Shown: positions 7,837 to 17,152, counted from the first letter of the stretch. The stretch: DNA of 64,000 bases from Ruminococcus sp. (GCA_004558485.1 SFCS01000003.1:1-64000), one strand, 5' to 3'. The notes: generated from the sequence alone by a model not told the origin. Made by a program: numbers and translations.

Positions 7837-8904
7837 TTATGCCTCCTTTCCCTGTGCCTGCAGTTTTGCGGCACGGTCGGCGGCGTGCAGTGCGTCCACG
7901 ATCTCGGAAAGATCGCCGTCGAGAATACTGTCAATGCGATAGAGCGTCAGACCGATGCGATGATCGGTCACCCGCCCCTGCGGGAAGTTATAGGTGCGGA
8001 TGCGCTCGCTGCGGTCGCCTGTGCCCACCTGTGCCTTGCGGTCGGCGGCATAGGCGGCGTCCCTTGCGGTCTTTTCCCGCTCAAAAAGGCGGGCGCGCAG
8101 CACCCGCAGCGCCTTGTCCTTATTTTTGAACTGGCTGCGTTCGTCCTGACATTCCACCACCATGCCCGTCGGCAGGTGGGTGATGCGGATGGCGGAGTCG
8201 GTCTTGTTGATATGCTGTCCGCCCGCGCCGCTCGCACGGTAGGTGTCGATCTTTAAGTCCTGCGGACGGATCTCGACCTCCACCTCGTCCATCTGCGGCA
8301 GCACCGCCACGGTGACGGTGGAGGTGTGAATTCTGCCGCCGGTCTCCGTCTCCGGCACGCGCTGCACACGGTGCACGCCGCTTTCAAATTTGAAGCGGCT
8401 GTATGCCCCCTGTCCGCTGACGGAGAAGCAGACCTCCTTGCAGCCGCCGAGCTCGGTGGCGTTTTCGCCCATCTTCTCGGTCGAAAAGCCGCATTTCTCC
8501 GCAAACATGCTGTACATGCGGAAAAGCGACGCGGCAAACAGCGCCGACTCCTCACCGCCCGCACCTGCGCGGATCTCGACGATGATGTCCTTGTCGTCCA
8601 TCGGGTCGCGCGGCAGCATCAGCTCTTTTATCGTTTGTGTCAGACGGTCCATGTCCTTTTTCGCCGCCTCCAGCTCCTCGGCGGCAAGGGCGGAAAGCTC
8701 GGGGTCGCCGAGAAGCGCCGTTGCGTCTGCGGCTTTTTCCTTTGCCCTTTGCAGGGCAGCAGCCGCGTCGGAGAGGGGCTTTATCTCGTTTGCGTCCCTG
8801 AGCGTTTTTTGATACAGCGCGGGATCCGCCAAAACGGCGGGATCGCACAGACGCTGCGTCAGCTCCTCAAAGCGGCTTTGCAGCGCCGAAAGATCTTCGG
8901 TCAT
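7837..8904 (-). CDS. prfA: Peptide chain release factor 1
   Basis: RF1 reads UAA and UAG in the ribosomal A site and triggers peptidyl-tRNA hydrolysis. The 355-residue protein has the codon-recognition tripeptide as PET ([14 protein letters not shown]), the position of PxT in RF1 rather than SPF of RF2. The catalytic GGQ lies in [19 protein letters not shown]. Length and domain order are normal. AAAGGAG precedes the ATG at 8904. It follows the DUF951 gene by 40 bases and is probably in the same operon. Confidence 0.96.
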   Translation of the reverse strand: MTEDLSALQSRFEELTQRLCDPAVLADPALYQKTLRDANEIKPLSDAAAALQRAKEKAADATALLGDPELSALAAEELEAAKKDMDRLTQTIKELMLPRDPMDDKDIIVEIRAGAGGEESALFAASLFRMYSMFAEKCGFSTEKMGENATELGGCKEVCFSVSGQGAYSRFKFESGVHRVQRVPETETGGRIHTSTVTVAVLPQMDEVEVEIRPQDLKIDTYRASGAGGQHINKTDSAIRITHLPTGMVVECQDERSQFKNKDKALRVLRARLFEREKTARDAAYAADRKAQVGTGDRSERIRTYNFPQGRVTDHRIGLTLYRIDSILDGDLSEIVDALHAADRAAKLQAQGKEA

Positions 8905-8944
8905 GAGAAATTTCTCCTTTCTGTTTTGTGAAAACAGAAAGAGG

Positions 8945-9121
8945 CTAGCGGTGAACCGCTTTGATGTGTTTTTCGATCTTCAGGCGCGGAGCGAGGAATT
9001 CCCGCCCGCAGCCGACGCAGCGCAGGCGGAAATCCATGCCGATGCGCAGCACCTCAAAGGTGTGGTTGCCGCAGGGATGCGGCTTGCGCATTTCCAGACG
9101 GTCGCCCACTTGTATATCCAA
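8945..9121 (-). CDS. DUF951 family protein (58 aa, TTG start)
   Basis: This is a small basic protein that starts [20 protein letters not shown] and ends with [12 protein letters not shown]. Two cysteine sites (HPCG, and CVGCG in the middle) could form a small zinc site. Its composition and the '[14 protein letters not shown]' opening match the DUF951 family of Firmicutes, which often sits near housekeeping translation genes. The start is TTG, with AGGAGGG eight bases upstream, which is why simple ATG scans miss it. A strong promoter (TTGCAG-17-TATACT) lies just upstream. Function unknown; RNA or DNA binding would be a guess. Confidence 0.88.
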   Translation of the reverse strand: MDIQVGDRLEMRKPHPCGNHTFEVLRIGMDFRLRCVGCGREFLAPRLKIEKHIKAVHR

Positions 9122-9152
9122 AGGCGGTTCCCTCCTTTCCGTAATTTATAAC

Positions 9153-9181
9153 AGTATAGCATTTTTGGGGACATTCTGCAA
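9153..9181 (-). promoter_or_regulatory. Promoter of the DUF951-prfA operon
   Basis: Minus-strand -35 TTGCAG (9176-9181) and -10 TATACT (9153-9158) with 17-base spacing, about 30 bases upstream of the DUF951 start. It is divergent from the next promoter. Confidence 0.75.
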
Positions 9182-9199
9182 TCCCTTTGCAAAAAAAGG

Positions 9200-9228
9200 T
9201 TGCCAACTTGCGGCGGCTTTGGTAAAAT
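9200..9228 (+). promoter_or_regulatory. Promoter of the BMP lipoprotein gene
   Basis: Plus-strand -35 TTGCCA (9200-9205) and -10 TAAAAT (9223-9228) with 17-base spacing. Transcription should start near 9235, directly at the edge of the TAGA repeat. Confidence 0.75.
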
Positions 9229-9235
9229 CTTTCTA

Positions 9236-9263
9236 TAGATAGATAGATAGATAGATAGATAGA
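9236..9263 (+). repeat. Tetranucleotide microsatellite (TAGA)x7
   Basis: Seven exact tandem copies of TAGA lie between the inferred transcription start and the ribosome binding site (GGGAGG, 9267-9272) of the lipoprotein gene. It would form the first part of the 5' untranslated region. Copy number could change by slippage. Confidence 0.95.
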
Positions 9264-9279
9264 GATGGGAGGCTGTGCC

Positions 9280-10437
9280 ATGAAACGGATACTGTGTGCG
9301 GTGCTTGCCCTTTTTCTGCTGCTTGCGGCGGGATGCGGGGAGGCCGTGCCGGAGGAGATAAACAAGGAGACCCTCAAGGTCGGCGTCATCTGCCTTGCTC
9401 CGCGCAGTCAGAAAAACGGCGACGGCGTCGCCTTCGGCAAACAGGCGATCGCCGCCTGCAAGGGTGCGGGACTGAAAACGAGTCAGCTCATCATCAAAAC
9501 GGACATCCCCGCCGCCAACGGCGCATTTGCCGAGGAGGCGGTGCGCGATTGCATCCAGCGCGGGTGCGCGCTTATCATCGGGACGGCAGAGGGATATGCC
9601 GGGACGATGAAAAATCTGGCGGCGGAATACCCGACGGTCACCTTTTTGCAGATGGGTGCTGCGGATGAGACGCTCCAAAACTACCACACCTTCCGCGTGC
9701 GCACCTATCAGGGGGCATACCTTTGTGGTGTTGCCGCCGCGGTGAACAGCAAAAAGGACCGGCTCGGCGTCGTTGCGGGGGGCGCGGAAACGGCGGAGCG
9801 CAAGGCGCAGATAAACGCTTTTGCGCTCGGTGCGCGCGCCGTCAACCCGAAAGCGACCGTTGCGGCGGTCTACACCGGAGCGGAGCAAAATGAAACGGCG
9901 GAGCGTGATGCCGTTCTCACGCTGGCAAAGGCGGACTGTGACACGCTGCTGCAGCTGGCATACGGCGGCACGGTCGCCGCCGCGGCAAAGGAGCTGAACA
10001 TGAAGGTGTGCAGCCTCTACACTGTGCCCGCCGATGCGGACGATACGGTGTTTTTCGGCGTGCGCCCCATGCTGCAAAATGTGTTCTCCGACCGTATGCG
10101 CAGCGCTTTGCATAAGGAGACGGCAGTGTATGAAAACACCTATCTCGGCTATGCCGACAAGGCGCTGCAGTCCTTTGAAGGCGGCAATCTCGGCGAGGTG
10201 AACCTGCATGAGCCGATCGCGGCGACGGAAAAGCAATTTCTGTCCGGCTTTGATGTGTTTTCCGGCAGGGCGCTCACCGTTTCCGGCGGAAAATGCGACG
10301 GGACGGCTGCCGATGTGACCGATACGGACGGCAATGTCCGCATCACGGCGGACACGCCGCTCGGTGACGCTGCCGTACAAAGCATGGATTTCTATGTTTC
10401 CGGCGTCGAGGTGCTGTCCTTGGTGTCCGCCGACTAG
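9280..10437 (+). CDS. BMP/PnrA-like substrate-binding lipoprotein
   Basis: This is an exported ligand-binding lipoprotein of the BMP/Med family, whose known members bind purine nucleosides for ABC import. It starts MKRILCAVLALFLLLAAGCG with a lipobox cysteine. The mature part has the two-lobed periplasmic-binding pattern: LKVGVICLAP, GCALIIGTAEGYAG, FRVRTYQGAYLCGVAA, then a second lobe. I chose the ATG at 9280 because GGGAGG is seven bases upstream; the frame opens at 9265 but without that spacing. No permease or ATPase gene is adjacent, so it is either an orphan binding protein or serves a transporter elsewhere. Deoxynucleoside salvage genes lie nearby (18-22 kb), which fits a nucleoside ligand but is only suggestive. 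Confidence 0.82.
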   Translation: MKRILCAVLALFLLLAAGCGEAVPEEINKETLKVGVICLAPRSQKNGDGVAFGKQAIAACKGAGLKTSQLIIKTDIPAANGAFAEEAVRDCIQRGCALIIGTAEGYAGTMKNLAAEYPTVTFLQMGAADETLQNYHTFRVRTYQGAYLCGVAAAVNSKKDRLGVVAGGAETAERKAQINAFALGARAVNPKATVAAVYTGAEQNETAERDAVLTLAKADCDTLLQLAYGGTVAAAAKELNMKVCSLYTVPADADDTVFFGVRPMLQNVFSDRMRSALHKETAVYENTYLGYADKALQSFEGGNLGEVNLHEPIAATEKQFLSGFDVFSGRALTVSGGKCDGTAADVTDTDGNVRITADTPLGDAAVQSMDFYVSGVEVLSLVSAD

Positions 10438-10478
10438 CATTTTTCACAGAAAGAAAAAACCGCATTTTTCCAAAACCG

Positions 10479-10520
10479 CCGCCCGTTCTGCAGATGCTTG
10501 ACGGGCGGTGTTGATTTTTT
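10479..10520 (+). terminator. Terminator after the BMP lipoprotein gene
   Basis: CCGCCCGT (10479-10486) pairs with ACGGGCGG (10501-10508), followed by a T-rich tract with TTTTTT at 10515-10520. Confidence 0.75.
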
Positions 10521-10570
10521 ACGAAAAAACATATGTTTTGTGAAGAGTTCACGAACTTTTCCGCATTGCA

Positions 10571-10598
10571 TTGCGTTTTCCGAAAAAAAGTGTATAAT
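10571..10598 (+). promoter_or_regulatory. Promoter of the M23 peptidase gene
   Basis: -35 TTGCGT (10571-10576) and a perfect -10 TATAAT (10593-10598) with 16-base spacing, 67 bases before the start codon. Confidence 0.7.
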
Positions 10599-10664
10599 GG
10601 TAGGAAAAGGTTACAGGTTTGTAACCTTTTCAAAGATAGCTTTGTACAGAAAGGAGACTCCCGT

Positions 10665-12365
10665 ATGGCGAAAAAGCAAAGGGACGAAAAGCGCCCGTGC
10701 AGCAGCTTGTACAGCTGGTACTATGCGTTCGGCATGTATGTGCTGGTGCGTCTTGCCCGCTTTCTGCGGTATCTGCGGCGGGAGCTGCGCCCGATGTACA
10801 TTTGGATACGCAACGGCTTCGGCCGCACGGTCGGCGCGTGGCTGCATGTGATCGGCGGGAAGTTTTCCGTGCTGTTCTCTGCGCTGCGCGGCGTGTTTGT
10901 CGGACGCGAGACCTCTTTTCGGCGGCATCCGCTGGCGGCGCTTTCCGAGATTTTCTCCCGCTTTGCGGGCGTGGTGCGCGGCAATCCGCGCGTTTTCGGA
11001 CGCATTGCCGCCGTCGGCGCGCCGCTGTTGGCAGCGGTGGCGCTGGCGGTCACGCTGTCCTATTGGACCTCCGCCACCTTCGGTATCGAGGTGGAATATG
11101 ACGGGACGCAACTCGGCTGCATTTCCGACGAAACGACCTATCATCAGGCGGCGGAGCTTGCGCGCTCCCGTGTGTATGACGAAAACGGCACCTTCACCAT
11201 CAGCGACACGCCGAAAATGTCGGTGACGCTGGTGCATGCCGCACCGATGCTGGACAGCGGCGAGCTGTGCGATGAAATTCTGCGCACCAAGGGCGACGCG
11301 ATCGCGGAGGCGACGGGACTCTACGTGGACGGCAGCTTTGTTGCCTCGATGGAGTCGGCGGCGGAGCTGGCGACGGTGCTCGACGGCATCAAGAAGACCT
11401 ATTGCACCGGCGACGAAAAGGAACGCGCGGAGTTCATCCAGACCGTGGAGCAGGTGGACGGGCTTTTCCTGTCCGACTCGGTCGTGTCGGCGGCGCAGAT
11501 GCAGGAAAAGCTGATGGCGCAGGCAGTCGTGAAAAAGGAATACACCGTGCAGTCCGGCGACACGCTCGGCGGCATTGCGCGAAGCCTCGACATGACGCTG
11601 TCCGAGCTGCGCGCCATGAACCCTTCCCTGAAGGGCGACACCATCTATCAGGGGCAAAGCCTGACCGTGCAGCGGCCGCAGCCTTTCTTGCGCGTCAAAG
11701 TGGTGCGCACCGTGCAGTATACGGAGGAAATTCCGTTCTCCACCGAAAAGGTGAAAAACGATCAAAAGCCCGTCACCTATGAAAAGGTCAAGACGGCGGG
11801 CGTCAAGGGCAGTCAGACGGTGACGGCGGAGATTACCTTCATCGACGGTGTGGAGCAAAACCGCAACATTCTTGCGATCGATGTGACCAAGAATGCGGTC
11901 AACAAGGTGGTCGAGGTCGGCACACAGAAGGTGACGGTCGGCCATACGGAAATTGTCATCGGCGACGGCGTTTCGACGGGCGTCCTGCTGTGGCCGGTGC
12001 CCATTTGCCGCAACATGTCCCGCGGCTATGGCAGAGGACACTACGCACTCGATATCTGCAACGGCCCTGTCACGGTGCGCGGCAAGCCGTTCCTGGCGGC
12101 GGACGGCGGAACGGTCATTTCCGCTTCCAAAGGGTGGAACGGCGGCTATGGCAACATGATCCGCATCCGTCACAGCAACGGCCTTGAGACGGTGTATGCA
12201 CACTGTCAGTCGCTGAGCGTCGTGACCGGTCAGAAGGTCACGCGCGGTCAGGTCATCGGTATTATCGGCAGCTCCGGCAGAAGCTCCGGTCCGCATCTGC
12301 ACTTTGAGGTGTGGAAAAACGGCAAGCGTGTCAATCCGCTGAGCTATGTAAACCCGTATAATTAA
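10665..12365 (+). CDS. Cell-wall M23 endopeptidase with LysM and G5 domains
   Basis: This is a 566-residue envelope protein predicted to cut peptidoglycan cross-bridges. A basic N-terminal region is followed by one transmembrane segment (VGAPLLAAVALAVTLSYW), so the rest is outside. A LysM domain follows (KEYTVQSGDTLGGIARSLDM), then a G5 domain (VKVVRTVQYTEEIPFSTEKV and the strands after it). The C-terminal M23 domain has the zinc ligands in GRGHYALDI and in GPHLHFEVW. The ATG at 10665 is preceded by AAGGAG; the open frame extends to 10533 through the promoter and is not coding there. It sits alone between two terminators. Confidence 0.93.
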   Translation: MAKKQRDEKRPCSSLYSWYYAFGMYVLVRLARFLRYLRRELRPMYIWIRNGFGRTVGAWLHVIGGKFSVLFSALRGVFVGRETSFRRHPLAALSEIFSRFAGVVRGNPRVFGRIAAVGAPLLAAVALAVTLSYWTSATFGIEVEYDGTQLGCISDETTYHQAAELARSRVYDENGTFTISDTPKMSVTLVHAAPMLDSGELCDEILRTKGDAIAEATGLYVDGSFVASMESAAELATVLDGIKKTYCTGDEKERAEFIQTVEQVDGLFLSDSVVSAAQMQEKLMAQAVVKKEYTVQSGDTLGGIARSLDMTLSELRAMNPSLKGDTIYQGQSLTVQRPQPFLRVKVVRTVQYTEEIPFSTEKVKNDQKPVTYEKVKTAGVKGSQTVTAEITFIDGVEQNRNILAIDVTKNAVNKVVEVGTQKVTVGHTEIVIGDGVSTGVLLWPVPICRNMSRGYGRGHYALDICNGPVTVRGKPFLAADGGTVISASKGWNGGYGNMIRIRHSNGLETVYAHCQSLSVVTGQKVTRGQVIGIIGSSGRSSGPHLHFEVWKNGKRVNPLSYVNPYN

Positions 12366-12379
12366 ATAAGAAGGATAAG

Positions 12380-12417
12380 AAATCCCGCCTTCTCCATTGA
12401 AAAGGCGGGATTTCTTT
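12380..12417. terminator. Terminator after the M23 gene (may act both ways)
   Basis: AAATCCCGCCTT (12380-12391) pairs with the matching arm ending at 12413, followed by CTTTG. The arms also carry A and T runs, so it could stop the convergent minus-strand metallo-hydrolase transcript. Confidence 0.75.
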
Positions 12418-12498
12418 GTCTTTGCAGCACCACGAAGGAGTCATTTTCGACCGGCGCGGCGTCATATGCCTTGCGCGGCGGCAGTTTTTTCTTTGGGA

Positions 12499-13317
12499 TC
12501 AAAATTCCACGGTCATGCCGTCAAAGGCAGTGAGAAAACCGCAGTTTGCGGCTTCTGTTTCAAATTGCTCGTGAGTGGCGTTGCCGTTGTGGCTGAAATG
12601 GTTGACACAGGCGACGGTCGTCTCGTCGCAAAGCCCCATTTCCGTGAGCCTTGCATAGGTATCGCGGCAGGCGGCAAGACCCATGTGCCCTTCGCGGAAT
12701 TCCACGAGCATGCAGGTGCAGTCGAGCGAAACGCAGTCGAATTTGCGGTCATAGTGCGCGAGAAAGTCCCAGGTTTCCTCCGGGAACCACCCCGTGTCGT
12801 GCGCATACAGCAGCGTTTTGTCGCCCTTTTCAATGATGAAAAAGACGGGATCGGTCGCGGGGTCGTGATCCGCTTTGAGGGGCACGATGCGATAACCCTC
12901 TGCCTCAAAGGGGACAAACGGCGCCATCTCGTGCACCGCGGTGCGGTGTGGGTCGATGACCGTCATTTCGGCGATTTTTTTGCAGCCCGCCGCCGTCGCA
13001 TAAACGGCGAGCGGTTTTTCGTCGATGTCGTGCGCCACATGGGGGTTGCGGCACCAGAAATCGCGCTCATACAGGTGATCGGAGTGGCAATGGGTGATGA
13101 TGAGCGTATGAACGGATGGGAGATCCACGCCGAAGCGCAGCGCATGCATATAGGTGTCGGCGGGGAAGTCGATGAGCAGCGTGTCATCGAGGATCGCCTG
13201 GCTGCGCGTTTTGATCTCCTTGCCCTTTTTCTGCCGCGCCGCCGTGCAGACGGGGCAGTTGCAGAAAAGCGCCGGAATGCCCTCGGCGGCTGCCGTTCCG
13301 AGATATTGTAGCTTCAT
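12499..13317 (-). CDS. MBL-fold metallo-hydrolase (PhnP-like)
   Basis: This is a 272-residue metallo-beta-lactamase-fold hydrolase. It opens MKLQYLGTAAAEGIPALFC and has a cysteine pair NCPVC near residue 20, as in PhnP-type phosphodiesterases. The metal motif is LIITHCHSDHLYERDF, with a further histidine/aspartate in LYAHDTGWF and a late NHFSHNG. In known relatives the activity is on cyclic phosphodiesters; the substrate here cannot be read from sequence. It has its own promoter (TTGACA-16-TAGAAT, 13420-13447) and is not in an operon. The leader of about 95 bases has a 25-codon ORF ending in the ribosome binding site, probably by chance. Confidence 0.88.
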   Translation of the reverse strand: MKLQYLGTAAAEGIPALFCNCPVCTAARQKKGKEIKTRSQAILDDTLLIDFPADTYMHALRFGVDLPSVHTLIITHCHSDHLYERDFWCRNPHVAHDIDEKPLAVYATAAGCKKIAEMTVIDPHRTAVHEMAPFVPFEAEGYRIVPLKADHDPATDPVFFIIEKGDKTLLYAHDTGWFPEETWDFLAHYDRKFDCVSLDCTCMLVEFREGHMGLAACRDTYARLTEMGLCDETTVACVNHFSHNGNATHEQFETEAANCGFLTAFDGMTVEF

Positions 13318-13419
13318 CGTGTTGCCTCCTTACAGGATGTCCTCCATTTTTTTCGCAGACGCGGAGATAGATCGCCGTGTCCGTTTTCGGCAGGGAAAAA
13401 TCCTCATAAATATATTTTT

Positions 13420-13447
13420 ATTCTAGCAAACGGACGAAATTTGTCAA
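13420..13447 (-). promoter_or_regulatory. Promoter of the MBL hydrolase gene
   Basis: Minus-strand consensus -35 TTGACA (13442-13447) and -10 TAGAAT (13420-13425), spacing 16. Confidence 0.7.
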
Positions 13448-13469
13448 GCAAAAACCCGCCGAAAAGGGC

Positions 13470-13497
13470 TTGCAATTTAAGGGATATCTGATATAAA
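13470..13497 (+). promoter_or_regulatory. Promoter of the ABC exporter operon
   Basis: -35 TTGCAA (13470-13475) and -10 TATAAA (13492-13497), spacing 16, with GGGAGG just before the first gene. It may serve the whole run to pdp (22450), because all gaps between those genes are short. Confidence 0.65.
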
Positions 13498-13524
13498 ATA
13501 AAAGGACGGGAGGAAAGAATTTCT

Positions 13525-15273
13525 ATGTGGAAGAAACTGACGAAATGCATCAGAGAATATAAGCGCGCGACCGTTCTTACGCTCGTGTTCATCGTGGGTG
13601 AGGCGGTGGCGGAAACACTCATTCCGTTCATCACGGCGCGCCTTGTCAATCAGATAAAAGCAGGCATGGAGATGCGGCAGCTGCTGCTGATGGGGCTTAT
13701 CCTGGCGGGGCTGGCGGTCGTGTCGCTGTGCTGCGGCGGGGCGGCGGGACTGACCTGCGCCAAGGCATCTGCGGGCTTTGCGAAAAATCTGCGGCATGAC
13801 CTGTTTCACAGCATCGAGGGCTTTGCGTTCGAAAACATCGACCGCTTTTCCCCTGCGTCGCTGGTCACCCGCATGACGACCGATGTCAACAATGTGCAGC
13901 TTGCCTATATGATGATCATCCGCACCGCTGTGCGCTGTCCGCTCATGCTGATCTTTTCGGTCGTCATGGCGTATGTGATGGGCGGGGTTTTGGCGACGGC
14001 GTTTGTCGTGGTTATCCCCGTTTTAACGGTGGGACTTATCCTCATCGGCAAAAGCGCTCTGCCCGCTTTCAACCGCGTGTTCAAAAAATATGACCGTCTC
14101 AACGAGTCGATCGAGGAAAATGTCCGCGGCATGCGGGTGGTGAAGGGCTTTGCCCGTGAGCCGTATGAGAAAAAGAAGTTCGGCGCTGCCGCCATGGACA
14201 TCTGCAAGGACTTCACCCGTGCGGAGCGCATCGTGGCGCTCGACACGCCGCTCATGCAGATCTGCCTCTATTTCAACATGATTTTCGTTCTGGTCGTCGG
14301 CTCACGCATGGCGATCACGGGCGGCGGGCAGACGGTGGATGTCGGACAGATCTCCGCCATGCTGACCTACGGCTTCCAAATCCTCATGTCGCTCATGATG
14401 CTGGCGATGGTGTATGTCATCCTCACCATTTCCGCCGAGTCCATCCGCCGTATCGGCGAGGTGCTGTCCGAGCAGCCGCTTTTGACCGATCCCGACGATC
14501 CGATTGCGACGGTGGAAAACGGCAGCGTGGATTTTGACGGCGTTTCGTTCAAATACAGCGGCACGGCGAAAAAATACGCCCTGTCCGACATCGACCTGCA
14601 CATCGCCTCCGGCGAGACGGTCGGCATCATCGGCGGCACGGGCACGGGCAAAACGACGCTTTTACAGCTCATTTTGCGGCTTTATGATGTGACAAAGGGC
14701 TGCGTGCGCGTCGGCGGCGTCGATGTGCGGCAATATGGGTTGGAGCCGCTGCGCAGCGCCGTGGCGATGGTGCTGCAGAAAAATGAGCTTTTCTCCGGCA
14801 CGGTGCGGGAAAATCTGCGCTGGGGCAACCCCGACGCGACAGATGACGAGCTTATCGAGGCGTGCAAGCTGGCGCAGGCGCATGACTTTGTCATGAGCTT
14901 TTCCGACGGCTATGACACTAAGATCGAGCAGGGCGGCACCAATGTGTCCGGCGGGCAAAAGCAGCGCCTTTGCATCGCCAGAGCGCTGCTCAAAAAGCCG
15001 AAGATCCTCATTCTCGACGACTCCACCAGTGCGGTGGATACCAAAACCGACGCCTGTATCCGCGCCGGCTTCAAGAGCTATATTCCGGAGACCACCAAGA
15101 TCATTGTGGCGCAGCGCATCTCCTCAGTACAGGATGCGGACAAGATCGCGGTGATGGACGGCGGGCGCATCGTCGCCGTGGGCGACCATGAGACGCTGCT
15201 GCGGGAGTGCGCCATCTACCGTGAGATCTATGAGCAGCAGACGAGCGGAGGTGAGACGGATGCCGAAGAATAA
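13525..15273 (+). CDS. Heterodimeric ABC exporter, half with degenerate ATP site
   Basis: This is a half-transporter (582 aa) with six membrane helices followed by an ATPase domain. The Walker A is GGTGTGKTTLL, the signature VSGGQKQRL, and Walker B ILILDDSTSAVD. The residue after the Walker B aspartate is Asp instead of the catalytic Glu, the hallmark of the degenerate partner in heterodimers such as LmrCD or TM287/288. The next gene is the partner with a normal Glu, and the two genes overlap by 14 bases. Substrates of such exporters are usually drugs, lipids or peptides; none can be named here. Confidence 0.93.
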   Translation: MWKKLTKCIREYKRATVLTLVFIVGEAVAETLIPFITARLVNQIKAGMEMRQLLLMGLILAGLAVVSLCCGGAAGLTCAKASAGFAKNLRHDLFHSIEGFAFENIDRFSPASLVTRMTTDVNNVQLAYMMIIRTAVRCPLMLIFSVVMAYVMGGVLATAFVVVIPVLTVGLILIGKSALPAFNRVFKKYDRLNESIEENVRGMRVVKGFAREPYEKKKFGAAAMDICKDFTRAERIVALDTPLMQICLYFNMIFVLVVGSRMAITGGGQTVDVGQISAMLTYGFQILMSLMMLAMVYVILTISAESIRRIGEVLSEQPLLTDPDDPIATVENGSVDFDGVSFKYSGTAKKYALSDIDLHIASGETVGIIGGTGTGKTTLLQLILRLYDVTKGCVRVGGVDVRQYGLEPLRSAVAMVLQKNELFSGTVRENLRWGNPDATDDELIEACKLAQAHDFVMSFSDGYDTKIEQGGTNVSGGQKQRLCIARALLKKPKILILDDSTSAVDTKTDACIRAGFKSYIPETTKIIVAQRISSVQDADKIAVMDGGRIVAVGDHETLLRECAIYREIYEQQTSGGETDAEE

Positions 15274-17152
15274 AGCGAAAAGGGGCGGCCTTTTGCGGGT
15301 GCTGCGGATGCTGTGCGGGTTTTATCCCGTGCTCGTGCCGGTGACGGTCTTTTGCATCCTGTTTTCCGCGGCGGCGTCCGCCATCCCCGCTGTGTTCATT
15401 CAGAAGGTGCTCGCCGTCATCGAGGCATGGCAGGAAACGGGCGACTGGGCGGCGGCAAGCGCGGACATTTTTCCGAAGATTTTTATACTGGCGGGGCTTT
15501 ACACCCTGTCCATGCTCGCCATCACGGCGCAGACGCAGCTCATGGCCTATATGACGCAGGGCTTTTTGACCAAGACCCGCCAAAGGATGTTCGACGGGAT
15601 GCAGAGCCTGCCCATCCGCTTTTTCGACACGCATAAGCACGGCGACATCATGAGCTATTACACCAACGACATCGACGCACTGCGGGAGCTGGTTTCGCAG
15701 GCGCTGCCGTCGCTGCTGCAATCGGCAACGGTTGTCTTGTGCGTGCTCGGTATCATGCTGTATTACAGCATCCCTATGACGCTCGTACTGCTTTTGGGTG
15801 TGGCGGCGATGCTTCTTGTGTCCAAAAAGGTCGGCGGCGGCTCGGCGCGCTTTTTCATCCGTCAGCAGACGGCGATGGGCAAGGTCGAGGGCTTTGCGCA
15901 GGAAATGATGAACGGGCAAAAGGTCGTCAAGGTGTTTTGCCACGAGGATGCCGCCGAGCGGGATTTCGACGCCGTCAACACGGCGCTGTATGACGACAGC
16001 CGCCGTGCGCATGCCTATGCCAATACGCTCGGGCCCATCATCATGAATATCGGCAATATCCTCTATGTCATCATCGCGGTGGCGGGCGGCGTGTTTTTGC
16101 TGTCCGGCATGCCGAATGTGAGCCTGTCGGGGCTGCCGTTTTCCATCAGCATCCTGGTGCCCTTCCTCAACATGACCAAGCAGTTCACCGGCAACATCAA
16201 CCAGTTTTCACAGCAGATCAACGCCATCGTCATGGGTCTTGCGGGCGCGACCCGTATCTTTTCGCTCATGGATGAGCCGCCCGAGGTGGACGATGGCTAT
16301 GTCACGCTGGTGAATGTGACCGAAAGCGCCGACGGGACGCTTTGCGAAAGCGAAAAGCGCACGGGGCGCTGGGCGTGGCGGCATCCGCACAGCGACGGCA
16401 GCGTGACCTATACGCCGCTTGCGGGCGATGTGCGGCTGACGGATGTGAACTTTGCCTATGAAAAGGGTAAGGATGTGCTGCACGGTGTTACGGTGTATGC
16501 CGAGCCGGGGCAGAAGGTGGCGTTTGTCGGTGCGACGGGCGCAGGCAAGACGACCATCACCAACCTTATCAACCGCTTTTATGACATTGCCGACGGCAAG
16601 GTGCGGTATGACGGCATCAACATCAACAAGATAAAGAAAGCGGATCTGCGCCGCTCGCTCGGCATCGTGCTGCAGGACACCAACCTGTTCACGGGCACGG
16701 TGATGGACAACATCCGCTATGGACGGCTGGACGCGACGGATGCGGAATGCGTCAAGGCGGCAAAGCTGGCGGGTGCGGACGATTTCATCGGACGGCTGCC
16801 AAAGGGCTATGAAACGCCGCTTGTCAACAACGGCGCAAACCTGTCGCAGGGACAGCGGCAGCTCATTGCCATTGCGCGCGCCGCCGTGGCTGACCCGCCC
16901 GTCATGATCCTCGATGAGGCGACCTCCTCCATCGACACCCGCACCGAGGCGATCGTGCAGCGCGGCATGGATAAGCTGATGGAGGGCAGGACGGTGTTCG
17001 TCATCGCCCACCGCCTGTCCACCGTGCGCAACGCCGATGTCATCATGGTGCTCGATCACGGCAGCATTATCGAACGCGGCGACCACCGGGCGCTCATCGC
17101 ACAGAAGGGTGTCTATTATCAGCTGTATACCGGCGCATTTGAATTGGAATGA
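15260..17152 (+). CDS. Heterodimeric ABC exporter, half with canonical ATP site
   Basis: This is the partner half-transporter (630 aa). Membrane helices occupy the first half. A hydrophilic insertion of about 60 residues (VDDGYVTLVNV to TPLAGDVRLTD) lies between the membrane and ATPase domains, as in many clostridial members. Walker A is GATGAGKTTI, signature LSQGQRQLI, Walker B VMILDEATSSID with the catalytic Glu, and the H-loop IAHRLSTVRNADV. I start at the ATG of 15260, with GGAGGTGAG upstream inside the end of the first gene. The two halves would form one pump. Confidence 0.94.
   Translation: MPKNKAKRGGLLRVLRMLCGFYPVLVPVTVFCILFSAAASAIPAVFIQKVLAVIEAWQETGDWAAASADIFPKIFILAGLYTLSMLAITAQTQLMAYMTQGFLTKTRQRMFDGMQSLPIRFFDTHKHGDIMSYYTNDIDALRELVSQALPSLLQSATVVLCVLGIMLYYSIPMTLVLLLGVAAMLLVSKKVGGGSARFFIRQQTAMGKVEGFAQEMMNGQKVVKVFCHEDAAERDFDAVNTALYDDSRRAHAYANTLGPIIMNIGNILYVIIAVAGGVFLLSGMPNVSLSGLPFSISILVPFLNMTKQFTGNINQFSQQINAIVMGLAGATRIFSLMDEPPEVDDGYVTLVNVTESADGTLCESEKRTGRWAWRHPHSDGSVTYTPLAGDVRLTDVNFAYEKGKDVLHGVTVYAEPGQKVAFVGATGAGKTTITNLINRFYDIADGKVRYDGININKIKKADLRRSLGIVLQDTNLFTGTVMDNIRYGRLDATDAECVKAAKLAGADDFIGRLPKGYETPLVNNGANLSQGQRQLIAIARAAVADPPVMILDEATSSIDTRTEAIVQRGMDKLMEGRTVFVIAHRLSTVRNADVIMVLDHGSIIERGDHRALIAQKGVYYQLYTGAFELE

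Noticed and set aside
13331-13408. 25-codon leader ORF before the MBL hydrolase gene
   Set aside because: It ends neatly at the ribosome binding site, but has no site of its own and no attenuator structure nearby, so a regulatory leader peptide is not supported.
13525-17152. Degenerate Walker B of the first exporter half as a sign of a broken gene
   Set aside because: Asp in place of the catalytic Glu is normal for one half of heterodimeric exporters, and the partner half has a canonical site.
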